A DNA stretch of 44,583 nucleotides from assembly GCA_902782465.1 (NCBI GenBank), contig CACZNH010000023.1:1-44583 (forward strand), given 5' to 3'. Position 1 is the first letter of the stretch. Every line of letters begins with the position of its first letter. The notes beneath the pieces were generated by a model that did no database searches, was not told where the DNA came from, and saw only the letters and a program-made list of their open reading frames with translations. The DNA is from an uncultured Bacteroidales bacterium. Lineage in GTDB: Bacteria > Bacteroidota > Bacteroidia > Bacteroidales > Muribaculaceae. Both the position numbers and the translations under genes were made by a program. This document shows positions 16,971 to 25,190 of the stretch, piece by piece.

Positions 16971-19361
16971 TTAACGACCATTCAAAAGCTTGTCGATAAG
17001 GGCAGTCACGTCACCGATGTTGACGATTCCGCTATTATCCAAGTCCGCACACTGCTCGCAGAATCTGGGCGTATAGCCGTTGAGCAGATAGTCGAGAAGG
17101 GCAGTAATATCGCCAATGTTGACGCTACCGTCATGGTCCACGTCACCCTTGGTGTACTCGTGAGCGGGAGTGCCGTTGTCGAACAGGGTAACCGTCTCGG
17201 TGTTACTCCAAGCGCTCTCGGTGCCGTCGGTGTAGATGGCCTTAACCTTGTACAGGAAGGTACCCTCGGCGAGCAGGTTCTCAACGGTGTAGGACTTGCC
17301 GTTGATACCGGTAATCAGACGATAGGTCTCGTTGCCATCCTCCATAGCACGCAGAGTGGGAGCGGTAACTTCGCCAGCATAAATCTTGATGGCTTGGATA
17401 GTAGGATTCCAAGCGGTAGCAAAGAACTCAACCTGGTCACTCTCGGCGCAATTCAGAACGATGGTGTAATCAACATAATTGTTGGCCAAATCCAGAGTCT
17501 TCTCATCAACACTGGTCTTTACGGTTACAGTCGATGCGGTCCAGCCATAATAATTCTTGGCCCTCATCACTACGGTAACCTTATCGCATCCAGCAAGGTC
17601 AAGGACATCGGTCTTGATGTAGCTGTCGGTAGTAATTGCAATACCGCCTTCATCAAAGAAGATGGAGTAGTCACCTACGGTCCAGCCCTCGGGCAGAGCG
17701 TTATAGGCGCTACCGGTTGCAGTGCTCCAGTCAACATCGGCCAGCAGACCACCTGCACCGGGTTTCTCCTTCACCTCGAGGGTGTAGCTGGCAACGTTCT
17801 CGGCAGGAGTCTCGTCGGTCCAGTCGGCACGGAACGAGGTCAAGGTAATCTTCTCCTCATTGGCGGGCAGCATCACGGGAGTGTAAACCTCGAGAGGAGC
17901 AGCGGTAGCGGTACCGTTGAGGGTAACGGTTACATCCTGGCCACCGGGGGTGCTCAGGGTTACGGTAGCAGTGTTGGTGCCAACAACCTGGGGTGCATAG
18001 GTAACAGTAACGGTCTTGCTAGCGGCATCGGCAACAGCGATGGTTTCAACATCGGTGGTGAAGACGCCATTCTCATCGTTAACGGTTACGGTGATGTCAT
18101 CGGTCAGGTCAAGACCGGCAACAGTAAAGGTTGCAGTGGTGGTCTCACCAGCATAGCACTCCATGTTGAGGGTCGTGGGCGATACGACCATGCGGGGAGC
18201 AGCGGGACCCGTGGGAGGCTGCAGATTAGCGAAAATCAAGGGATAGAAGTCATACACGGTCATGCCATTGTCCAGCGTGAAGGCGTTCATGGCATAGTAA
18301 GTGTTCTTATCGGCACTCATACCGAAGTTCACGTGATACAGGTCGGTCTCGGCATCGTAACCATCGACATTGAAGGCGTGGCCACCAATACCGGTGGAGT
18401 CAGATGACATGTCAAATGCGCAATAAATCAGAGGACGGCCAGCAACCAGCTCAGACTGAACCAGCTCAGCCCACTCATCTTCGGTATAGTTGACGGTACC
18501 GTCATCATAGTCCCACTTCATCTGGATGCTGTAACCCGGGTCGAAGCCGAAGGTCCTGATGGCCTGGTCGATCTCGTCATACTCAGCACCGCTCTGGTCG
18601 ATGGCATAGTCCATGTTCATAGCCTGACCAACATAGCGCATCAGCCAGCTGATAGCATCGATGATCTGGTCTGAATACTGGTCGGTGTTGGTGCGATAAG
18701 TGTCCAGCATGTGTTCCCAGTCAAAGGTGTACTCGGGCAGGGCATCAATCTGATATTGGTGAGTCTCAGTGACGTAACCGGGCAGGGCAGGCGAGGTAGC
18801 AGGATAATTCCAGTAGTTCATGACCTGAGCCAGAGCTACAGCTGCGCAACCCACCTTGCAGTAGGGGTCACTGCCATAACCCTTTCTCGGGGTCTTCATG
18901 TTGTAAGGCTTACCCTGGGCCCATGCGGTAGTAAACAGGGGCGCAACCGAGATACCGCCACGGGTAGCAGCGCGCTTCTGCACCTTAGCATCGGGATGAG
19001 CCTGGAGGTATTCCAGCTGTTTCTGGTACTTGTTCAGAATCAGCTTCATAGCACCGGGCAGGTCGTTCATGTCATCCAGGCTGTTAGGACCGTAGGCGAG
19101 GATTTCGCGTGCACGGTCATCACCCGATACGACAACATAACCACGGTCGGTGTTCACCACGTAGTAAGCGGGCTGGGCATTGATGGACTTAGCCTCATGC
19201 GTCCACTTGATAGTGGGAGGAGTGGCCATGTAGCGGCCATTGGCAGTCTGGCTCATCAGGAAGCGCTGTGCGCTCTGCTGAGCGGTGGCCTTGTCAACAT
19301 TGGCTGCGGTAACTTGCATGGCAGCAAGTGCGAGTGCAGCAAGGAATAAAAATTTCTTCAT
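16971..19361 (-). CDS. Secreted C10 cysteine protease with C-terminal dockerin, altered NWGW motif
   Basis: 796 residues from the ATG at 19361 (a GTG two codons upstream is less likely, as MKKFLFLAALALAAMQ is a good signal peptide). Prodomain with GYVVVSGDDRAREILAYG; catalytic Cys172 in VGCAAVALAQVMNYWNYP; His328 in GGHAFNVDGYD. The motif NWGWGG is replaced by NFGMSADKN, so a conserved tryptophan near the active site is lost and activity may be changed. An Ig-like domain, the FRADWTDETPAEN fibronectin-like module, a beta-rich domain and a dockerin follow, with CEQC between the dockerin repeats. It is 20 bp downstream of the next protease gene; their dockerin DNA is almost identical, which points to recent duplication or gene conversion. 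Confidence 0.92.
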   Translation of the reverse strand: MKKFLFLAALALAAMQVTAANVDKATAQQSAQRFLMSQTANGRYMATPPTIKWTHEAKSINAQPAYYVVNTDRGYVVVSGDDRAREILAYGPNSLDDMNDLPGAMKLILNKYQKQLEYLQAHPDAKVQKRAATRGGISVAPLFTTAWAQGKPYNMKTPRKGYGSDPYCKVGCAAVALAQVMNYWNYPATSPALPGYVTETHQYQIDALPEYTFDWEHMLDTYRTNTDQYSDQIIDAISWLMRYVGQAMNMDYAIDQSGAEYDEIDQAIRTFGFDPGYSIQMKWDYDDGTVNYTEDEWAELVQSELVAGRPLIYCAFDMSSDSTGIGGHAFNVDGYDAETDLYHVNFGMSADKNTYYAMNAFTLDNGMTVYDFYPLIFANLQPPTGPAAPRMVVSPTTLNMECYAGETTTATFTVAGLDLTDDITVTVNDENGVFTTDVETIAVADAASKTVTVTYAPQVVGTNTATVTLSTPGGQDVTVTLNGTATAAPLEVYTPVMLPANEEKITLTSFRADWTDETPAENVASYTLEVKEKPGAGGLLADVDWSTATGSAYNALPEGWTVGDYSIFFDEGGIAITTDSYIKTDVLDLAGCDKVTVVMRAKNYYGWTASTVTVKTSVDEKTLDLANNYVDYTIVLNCAESDQVEFFATAWNPTIQAIKIYAGEVTAPTLRAMEDGNETYRLITGINGKSYTVENLLAEGTFLYKVKAIYTDGTESAWSNTETVTLFDNGTPAHEYTKGDVDHDGSVNIGDITALLDYLLNGYTPRFCEQCADLDNSGIVNIGDVTALIDKLLNGR

Positions 19362-19381
19362 AAACACAGTTTATTTAATGA

Positions 19382-21532
19382 TTAATAAAAAAGATTGGTT
19401 GAATTCAATAATTTGTCGATAAGGGCCGTCACGTCACCGATGTTGACGATTCCGCTACCATCCACGTCGGCACACTGCTCGCAGAATCTGGGCGTGTAGC
19501 CGTTGAGCAGATAGTCGAGAAGGGCAGTAATATCGCCAATGTTGACGCTGCCGTCATGGTCCACGTCACCTCTTGCAAACTCATGGGGTGCCGGGCCGTT
19601 ATCAAACAGCGTCACGGTCTCCATATTGCTCCACTCGCTCTGGGTACCGTTCACATAGTAGGCTTTCACGCGATAGGTGAACGTGCCGCCCTCGGTCAGG
19701 TCCCTCACGGTGTAGAACTTGTTGGTGATATCGGTGATGACGCGATAGGTGGCATCACCATCCTCGACAGGAACAGTCAGCATCATCTTGGCTGCGTCAA
19801 CCGTCGAGCTGTAGATGTCAACCTGGGTAACGACAATGCGCTTGGTGTTGGAACCGTCGCCACCGGTAATGGTCACCTTCTGGTTCTCATCGGCCTCACA
19901 CTTCAGCACGATGGAATAAGTGGTCTCGGCATTCACAACGACACTCTCCATGCTGTTGCCGCACGAGATGGTGACAGGCACATCGGTATCGGCGCTCTGG
20001 TAGGGCTTCAAAGTGATGACAACAGTCATCTTGCCGCCGCTCTGCGTCATGTCCACAGCCGGCGTGGTGAGCACGCCCACACTGCCGCCGCCACCCAGGC
20101 GCAAACCGCCGCGGGCCTCATAGACATTGCTGCCGGTCCATCCCTTGTTGGTGCAATAATTGTCAATCTTGGTCGTGGGTCGACTACCGTTATCTGACGC
20201 ATAGGGGAACGACTCGCTGAAGACTTTCTCATAGACGCCAGGCTCGGTGCCGTCGTCGGTGTTCACCTCGAGGGTGTAGCTGGTCACGTTCTCGGCAGGC
20301 GTCTCGTCGGTCCACTCGGCACGGAACGAGGTCAGCGTGATGTAGTCCTCGTTGGCGGGCAGCATCACGGGAGCGTAGGCCTCGATGGGTGCCGGCGGCT
20401 CAATGCCCATCACCATCAGCTCTCCCAGGCTGTAGTTATAACCTTGATTGGCAAAGGCACGCAGGGCAAAATAGCCATTACCGGTGCCACTCCAGCCCCA
20501 GTTGATGGAATACAGCCCACTAGCGGCATCGTAACCGTCAACGTTGAAGGCGTGACCATAGAATGAGTTATAGGCGTTGCTGTAGCTGTAAGCGCAATAG
20601 ACCACGGGACGGCCTGCTTCAAGCTCATCCTGGAGCATCACGCTCCACTCGGCATCGTCGATAATCATTGTTTCGCCATGGTTATCAAAGTCCAGCACGG
20701 CCTTGTATTCCACATGGGCATCAACGTAACCAAACATCTGGCAAGCCCTCAGGATATCATCCTCCCAAGCCGTACTGCCGTCGTTGCAGTAGTCCATGTG
20801 CTCAGCTTGACCGATGTAACGCATCAGCTGGGCGATGGCATTGTGCTGAGTGGTGTTGTAATAGCCCACCTTGTACTCTGGCAGGATATTGGCCCAGTCA
20901 AACACTACCGAAGGCAAGGGAGGCATGTCAAATTTCCTGGTGATGGTAGTATAGCCCGGGATGACGGGAGTGGCCTGTGTGGGATACTGCCATTTGTAGA
21001 ACACCTGAGCCAGGGAGGTGGTGGCGCAACCTGTCAGGCAGCGGCGGTCACCGTCCATCGGGCACTGGCTGTAGTAGGGATAGCCCTGGTCCCACTTTGC
21101 CTCCAGCATCGGGGCAACCGTGTTACCGGACTTGATGGACGGTTTCTCCACCTTCAGACCGGGATGGGCCTGCAGGTACTCCATCTGTTGCTTGTAGTTA
21201 TCCAGCCAGAACTTCATGTTCTCGGGCATCGTGTTCATGTCGAGCAGCGACTCGCCATAGGCGAGAACTTCCTGGGCACGGTCGTCACCGGCAACGATGA
21301 CAAAGCCGCGGTCGGTATTCACAATGTAGTAGGCGGCAAGGTCAACACGGCTGGAATTCTTTTCCTCGTGAATCCATTTCACCTGTGGTGCCGAGGCCAT
21401 CAACCGGCCGTTGGCGGTCTTACTCGTCAGGAACTGCTTGGCTGTCTGCTGGGCATGGTTCATGTCCACGTTGGCTGCCATGAGGTTGAGCGAAGCAGCC
21501 ACAAGAGTAGCAAGTAATAGGAACTTTTTCAT
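19382..21532 (-). CDS. Secreted C10 cysteine protease with C-terminal dockerin
   Basis: 716 residues. Signal peptide MKKFLLLATLVAASLNLMAA; prodomain with GFVIVAGDDRAQEVLAYG; catalytic Cys169 in LTGCATTSLAQVFYKWQYP; His327 in YGHAFNVDGYD; intact INWGWSG. Unlike its neighbours it goes directly from the catalytic domain to the FRAEWTDETPAEN fibronectin-like module, with no Ig-like domain; then comes a beta-rich domain and a dockerin (GDVDHDGSVNIGDITALLD, CEQCADVDGSG, VNIGDVTALID). The five residues after the dockerin helix (TNLFY) differ from those of its neighbour. It is the promoter-proximal gene of the second pair; no good promoter match was found in 21533-21700. Confidence 0.92.
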   Translation of the reverse strand: MKKFLLLATLVAASLNLMAANVDMNHAQQTAKQFLTSKTANGRLMASAPQVKWIHEEKNSSRVDLAAYYIVNTDRGFVIVAGDDRAQEVLAYGESLLDMNTMPENMKFWLDNYKQQMEYLQAHPGLKVEKPSIKSGNTVAPMLEAKWDQGYPYYSQCPMDGDRRCLTGCATTSLAQVFYKWQYPTQATPVIPGYTTITRKFDMPPLPSVVFDWANILPEYKVGYYNTTQHNAIAQLMRYIGQAEHMDYCNDGSTAWEDDILRACQMFGYVDAHVEYKAVLDFDNHGETMIIDDAEWSVMLQDELEAGRPVVYCAYSYSNAYNSFYGHAFNVDGYDAASGLYSINWGWSGTGNGYFALRAFANQGYNYSLGELMVMGIEPPAPIEAYAPVMLPANEDYITLTSFRAEWTDETPAENVTSYTLEVNTDDGTEPGVYEKVFSESFPYASDNGSRPTTKIDNYCTNKGWTGSNVYEARGGLRLGGGGSVGVLTTPAVDMTQSGGKMTVVITLKPYQSADTDVPVTISCGNSMESVVVNAETTYSIVLKCEADENQKVTITGGDGSNTKRIVVTQVDIYSSTVDAAKMMLTVPVEDGDATYRVITDITNKFYTVRDLTEGGTFTYRVKAYYVNGTQSEWSNMETVTLFDNGPAPHEFARGDVDHDGSVNIGDITALLDYLLNGYTPRFCEQCADVDGSGIVNIGDVTALIDKLLNSTNLFY

Positions 21533-21704
21533 AATCCACTGATATATAGGTTAATACTAGTCTAATGGTAGATGTTACATTTCCAAATCATCATGGGGTA
21601 GAAAACCACATCTTGATTTTGACTGACAAATTAAACATAATTATTATAAATATGCAAACTTTTTCAGCAGAATTTCAAGCTTTTTTAAATAATGTACCCA
21701 CGTA

Positions 21705-21737
21705 ACAAAAAAATAACCGCCAATGCTGACGGTTATT
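21705..21737 (-). terminator. Intrinsic terminator of the TonB-C domain gene
   Basis: AATAACCG (21712-21719) and CGGTTATT (21730-21737) form an 8-bp stem. On the minus strand it leads into a run of seven T. It follows the stop at 21773 by about 35 bp. Confidence 0.7.
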
Positions 21738-21772
21738 CTTTTATAGATTTCCTAAATGATTTGTAGAACGGA

Positions 21773-22219
21773 TTATAGCCTGAAGGCGATGGGCAGCACG
21801 ACCCTGACGGGCACAGCATGGTCGCCCACCTTGCCCACACTCCACTTGGGCATCTTGCTGATGACACGCAGCGCCTCACGGTCCAGACTCTCGTCACCAG
21901 AGCCGCGGATGACGCGCACATCGCTCAACTTGCCGTTAGTGCCCACGATGAAGCTGCACAGCACACGCCCCTCGATGCCCTTCTTGTAGGCATGGTAGGG
22001 ATATTCGCGCGTCTTGTTGACGAAATTGATGAGTCCGCGCTCTCCGCCGGGGAATTGCGGCTGGATGTCCACGTAATCATACTCATAGACCTCCATATAA
22101 GACTGCTTGGACATGGGATTGACCGTGGTGACATGGCGCACCTGCGCTACCATGGGCAACACTGAAGTCAAGGCCATCATGAGTAATAATCCTAAGCGTA
22201 AATTTTTGAGCATAGGCAT
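21773..22219 (-). CDS. Small secreted protein with TonB C-terminal domain
   Basis: 148 residues: a signal peptide or N-terminal membrane anchor (NLRLGLLLMMALTSVLPMVAQ), then PQFPGGERGLINFVNKTREYP and GRVLCSFIVGTNGKLSDVRVIRGSGDESLDREALRVISKMPKWSVGK, the pattern of the TonB C-terminal domain common in Bacteroidetes. There is no proline-rich spacer as in true TonB, so it may be periplasmic and need not transduce energy. It stands alone on the strand, without ExbB/ExbD or a TonB-dependent receptor next to it. The role is unknown. Confidence 0.8.
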   Translation of the reverse strand: MPMLKNLRLGLLLMMALTSVLPMVAQVRHVTTVNPMSKQSYMEVYEYDYVDIQPQFPGGERGLINFVNKTREYPYHAYKKGIEGRVLCSFIVGTNGKLSDVRVIRGSGDESLDREALRVISKMPKWSVGKVGDHAVPVRVVLPIAFRL

Positions 22220-22222
22220 CTT

Positions 22223-22315
22223 CAGTTTTCGATTTTCAGTTCCCAGTTTTCAGTTGAGTGCGGATGCCGCTGACAACTGATAACTGATGACTGTCAACTG
22301 TTTTTCAGTTTTTCG
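22223..22315. repeat. Palindromic periodic repeat with inverted GGCATCCGC core (copy 3)
   Basis: Arms built of CAGTTTT and CAGTTCC units on the left face arms of AACTGAT and AACTGTC units on the right. CAGTTG and CAACTG close a stem around a core of about 17 bp that contains GCGGATGCC, the reverse of the GGCATCCGC core at 7604 and 16838. The arm sequence differs from copies 1 and 2, yet the two arms still pair. Confidence 0.7.
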
Positions 22316-22449
22316 TTGCGCAAATATAGGGTGACAACCGCAATTCACAAAATCTTTTAATTGAATTTAGCACACAGGTAACAATGTTTCAGTCTTTTTG
22401 ACGAAAAAGATATGGTTTCTAAAAAAATGTAAATATTTTCAATTTTATA

Positions 22450-22530
22450 AATTACGAATTTCGCGAATGACACTAAATCATTATTGGCTCCATCATGCTA
22501 ATAATCGATAAATTAGCGTAATTCGTAGTT
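22450..22530. repeat. Imperfect 19-bp inverted repeat downstream of the pseudouridine synthase gene
   Basis: AATTACGAATTTCGCGAAT (22450-22468) and ATTAGCGTAATTCGTAGTT (22512-22530) pair at 16 of 19 positions around a 43-nt spacer. The right arm ends 8 bp before the stop codon at 22538. It could act in transcript 3'-end formation or be a small mobile element. The rest of the gap 22220-22537 is AT-rich with no gene that I can see. Confidence 0.6.
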
Positions 22531-22537
22531 TTTTAAG

Positions 22538-24163
22538 TCAGAAATCGACACCACATTCCAGGGTTACGCGCTCTCCCGTCGCGGGGTGGATAAAGGTGAT
22601 GCGCTGGGCATGGAGCATCAGGCGGCTGGCAGCGGTGCCATACAGACGGTCTCCCACAACAGGGCAGCTAAGTCCCTGTGGATGAGAGGCGTGAACGCGC
22701 AGCTGGTGAGTGCGGCCCGTGAGCGGTTCAAGGGCTATGCGCGTCTTGCCATCCCTGCGCTCAAGCACGTGCCAGCGGGTCACAGCCGGCTTGCCGTGCT
22801 CACGGTCAACGCACTGGCGCGGGCGGTCATCGACATCTGGCCTCAAGGGTAAAGCGATTTCGCCTTCATCCTGCGAGACAATGCCATCCAGCAGGGCAAT
22901 ATAGGTTTTCCTGATGCTGTGGCCTTCGAATTGCTGTTGCAGGGCCTTATGCGTCGCCTTGTCCTTGGCAAAAATCACGAGACCTGACGTTTCCTGGTCC
23001 AAACGGTGCACAACGATAGGCCCCATCGCCTCGGGATGCGCTTCTTGATAACGGGTGAGCAGACTGTCTTCCAGCAGCTTGCCTGGCACCGTGAGCATTC
23101 CTGACGGCTTGTTGAGAACCGTAAGCCACTGGTCGTCATAGACCTCGTCAAGGGTATCATCTTCCATCGGTTTACCCAAGGGATTATCCTCAACGTCAAG
23201 CCCTTGCAGCATAAAGTCGAGAATGGGTTTGCACTTGCTGCGGCATGCGGGATAGAAATGTCCGTGGTGACGCACCTCGCCCACAGGCGATGCTCCCCAC
23301 CAGAACTCCGCCATACACACGGGCCTCAAGCCGTGATTGAAAGCATAATTGAGCAATCGCGGGGCGCAGCACTCCCCTGCCCCAGCTGGCGGCAAGGTAC
23401 CCAAGGGTTTGAATACCTCCACTAGGTCACGCCGTTCGCCGCGGGCATTGCTGACGACAAAGAGCCTGAAAATGCGCTCCTGCAACGCCTCGCTCATCGC
23501 CTTGCGACGTGCCTTCAGTTCAGTAATCCGGTGATTATAGGCGTCAATTTTGTCGGTAATTTCTTGCAATTCAGCCTCATGGCGCTGACGTGTGCGCTTC
23601 AGCTCGGCTTTCTCAAAACGGCTCTGGTTCAACAGCATTTCCTGCTCCTCGTCAGATAGATGGCCTGTCTGACGCTTCGCATCGCGCTCCCGCTTGTGGC
23701 TCGCCATCAATGCCTTGAGTCCCTCAATCTCATCTGCCATTCGTTGCCGGGCGTCTTTCTCGCGTTGTAGCATCGCAGCCAGTTCGGGATCCTGTTCCAG
23801 GCGCTCCACCTCATGGTTGATGGTGGTAATCTGCGCCTCACCCTGCTTGAACTCACCCTGCGGATCCAGCAGGTCATAGACTGGAGGCACAAAGTAGTCG
23901 TGATGCACGCTACCCGCCAAATTGCCCGAAAAAGATGCCAGAAAGCCCAATCGGCCCGCCTCATCCTGCGCCACAAGCACGCCCAGCATCTTGCCGGCAC
24001 CCAATTCCTCGGCCCAGTCCCCACGTGAGGCCACATACTGCTGCACCCGCTCTACCGCCATCCTCGCCAACGAGTGCGGCTCATAGCAAAACGGGCACGT
24101 GAACTGCTGCGGCAACTCCACAGTCGCAGCATCGACATCCAGCAAATGAAACTTCTCATTCAT
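22538..24163 (-). CDS. RluA-family pseudouridine synthase with large N-terminal extension
   Basis: 541 residues from the ATG at 24163. The C-terminal 200 residues are a complete RluA-type catalytic domain: WLTVLNKPSGMLTVPG, HRLDQETSGLVIFAKDK with the catalytic aspartate at about residue 387, LTGRTHQLRVHASHPQG and GDRLYG. It converts uridine to pseudouridine in rRNA or tRNA; the best guess is the tRNA-32/23S-746 type. The first 330 residues are not part of the usual enzyme: CPFCYEPHSLA (Cys23, Cys26), a long charged coiled coil (about 125-235) and a Cys-rich stretch (ECCAPRLLNYAF, HFYPACRSKCKP). I recall similar long forms in other Bacteroidales. The extension may bind RNA or metal; this is inference. 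Confidence 0.88.
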   Translation of the reverse strand: MNEKFHLLDVDAATVELPQQFTCPFCYEPHSLARMAVERVQQYVASRGDWAEELGAGKMLGVLVAQDEAGRLGFLASFSGNLAGSVHHDYFVPPVYDLLDPQGEFKQGEAQITTINHEVERLEQDPELAAMLQREKDARQRMADEIEGLKALMASHKRERDAKRQTGHLSDEEQEMLLNQSRFEKAELKRTRQRHEAELQEITDKIDAYNHRITELKARRKAMSEALQERIFRLFVVSNARGERRDLVEVFKPLGTLPPAGAGECCAPRLLNYAFNHGLRPVCMAEFWWGASPVGEVRHHGHFYPACRSKCKPILDFMLQGLDVEDNPLGKPMEDDTLDEVYDDQWLTVLNKPSGMLTVPGKLLEDSLLTRYQEAHPEAMGPIVVHRLDQETSGLVIFAKDKATHKALQQQFEGHSIRKTYIALLDGIVSQDEGEIALPLRPDVDDRPRQCVDREHGKPAVTRWHVLERRDGKTRIALEPLTGRTHQLRVHASHPQGLSCPVVGDRLYGTAASRLMLHAQRITFIHPATGERVTLECGVDF

Positions 24164-24168
24164 TAGTG

Positions 24169-24200
24169 CAAAATTAGTGCAAGCTGAACACAATGGCAAA
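24169..24200 (-). promoter_or_regulatory. Predicted promoter of the pseudouridine synthase gene, next to its start codon
   Basis: On the minus strand TTTG (24200-24197), a 20-bp spacer and TAATTTTG (24176-24169) match the consensus. Only 5 nt separate the -7 element from the ATG at 24163, so the mRNA would have almost no leader. Confidence 0.6.
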
Positions 24201-24255
24201 TTAATTTGCAGATTGTTGAAGCGCAGCCTAATTTATCTAAAATTATTGATTTCAT

Positions 24256-24286
24256 TTTGTTTTTCGCAGCAATGGTACTAAATTTG
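24256..24286 (+). promoter_or_regulatory. Predicted promoter of the exodeoxyribonuclease III gene
   Basis: TTTG (24256-24259), a 19-bp spacer and TAAATTTG (24279-24286) match the Bacteroidetes consensus, giving a leader of about 25 nt before 24318. It is divergent from the pseudouridine synthase promoter. Confidence 0.75.
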
Positions 24287-24317
24287 CAAGTTAAATATCA
24301 AAATAACTCAAATCACA

Positions 24318-25073
24318 ATGAAATTTATCTCGTGGAACGTGAACGGCTTGAGAGCCGTAGTGGGAAAAGGCTTTGGTGACATCTTCAAGCAACTCGACGC
24401 CGATTTCTTCTGCCTGCAGGAGACCAAGATGCAACAGGGGCAGTTGGATTTGGAATTTGAGGGTTACCGCTCCTATTGGAACTATGCCGAGAAGAAAGGT
24501 TACTCCGGTACTGCCATCTACAGCCGTCACGAGCCGCTGAGCGTGACCTATGGCATCGGCATCGAGGAGCATGACACCGAGGGACGCGTCATCACCCTAG
24601 AAATGCCCGATTTCTACCTCGTCACCTGCTACACGCCCAACAGCCAGGACGGGTTGCGTCGCCTGGACTACCGCATGACGTGGGAGGACGCCTTCCGCGC
24701 CTACCTGCTGGAGCTGGACAAGAAGAAACCCATCATCGTGTGCGGTGACCTCAACGTGGCGCATCAGGAAATCGACCTTAAGAACCCCAAGAGCAACCGC
24801 AAGAACGCTGGTTTCACCGACGAGGAGCGCGAGAAGATGACCGTGTTGCTCGGCTCAGGATTCACCGACACCTGGCGTTTCTTCAACCCCGACGTGACCG
24901 ACGTCTACTCGTGGTGGAGCTACCGTTTCAAGGCCCGCGAGAAGAATGCCGGCTGGCGCATCGACTACTTCCTGGTGAGCAACCGCCTGCAGGAACGCCT
25001 CGCCGACGCCAAAATCCATACTGACATCTACGGCAGCGACCACTGCCCCGTCGAGGTGGACATCAACTTTTAG
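24318..25073 (+). CDS. xth: Exodeoxyribonuclease III
   Basis: 251 residues, normal for the ExoIII/APE1 family of Mg-dependent AP endonucleases and 3' exonucleases of base excision repair. Visible active-site motifs: SWNVNGLR (Asn7), CLQETK (Glu35), [27 protein letters not shown] and the C-terminal GSDHCPV (Asp241, His242). It stands alone on the plus strand with its own predicted promoter; the hairpin element that follows separates it from the next gene. Confidence 0.96.
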   Translation: MKFISWNVNGLRAVVGKGFGDIFKQLDADFFCLQETKMQQGQLDLEFEGYRSYWNYAEKKGYSGTAIYSRHEPLSVTYGIGIEEHDTEGRVITLEMPDFYLVTCYTPNSQDGLRRLDYRMTWEDAFRAYLLELDKKKPIIVCGDLNVAHQEIDLKNPKSNRKNAGFTDEEREKMTVLLGSGFTDTWRFFNPDVTDVYSWWSYRFKAREKNAGWRIDYFLVSNRLQERLADAKIHTDIYGSDHCPVEVDINF

Positions 25074-25078
25074 AAATG

Positions 25079-25148
25079 AGCGCTTTCAGCGCTGTGTATG
25101 GTGTATTTGCGGGCTGCCGCCCGCGTGTATAGTGTAAGGCCTCGCCTT
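25079..25148. repeat. Hairpin-linker element with three hairpins (copy 2)
   Basis: AGCGC-TTTCA-GCGCT (25079-25093), linker GTGTATGGTGTATTT, GCGGGC-TGCC-GCCCGC (25109-25124), linker GTGTATAGTGT, and AAGGC-CTC-GCCTT (25136-25148). It then passes into TGGCAGCG and CTAAAGACTGAAAACTAG-like periodic sequence up to the next start codon. Linker and middle hairpin match copy 1 at 8178-8222 in inverse orientation. Confidence 0.75.
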
Positions 25149-25190
25149 GGCGTGGCAGCGAACTAAAGACTGAAAACTAGAAACTATAAT

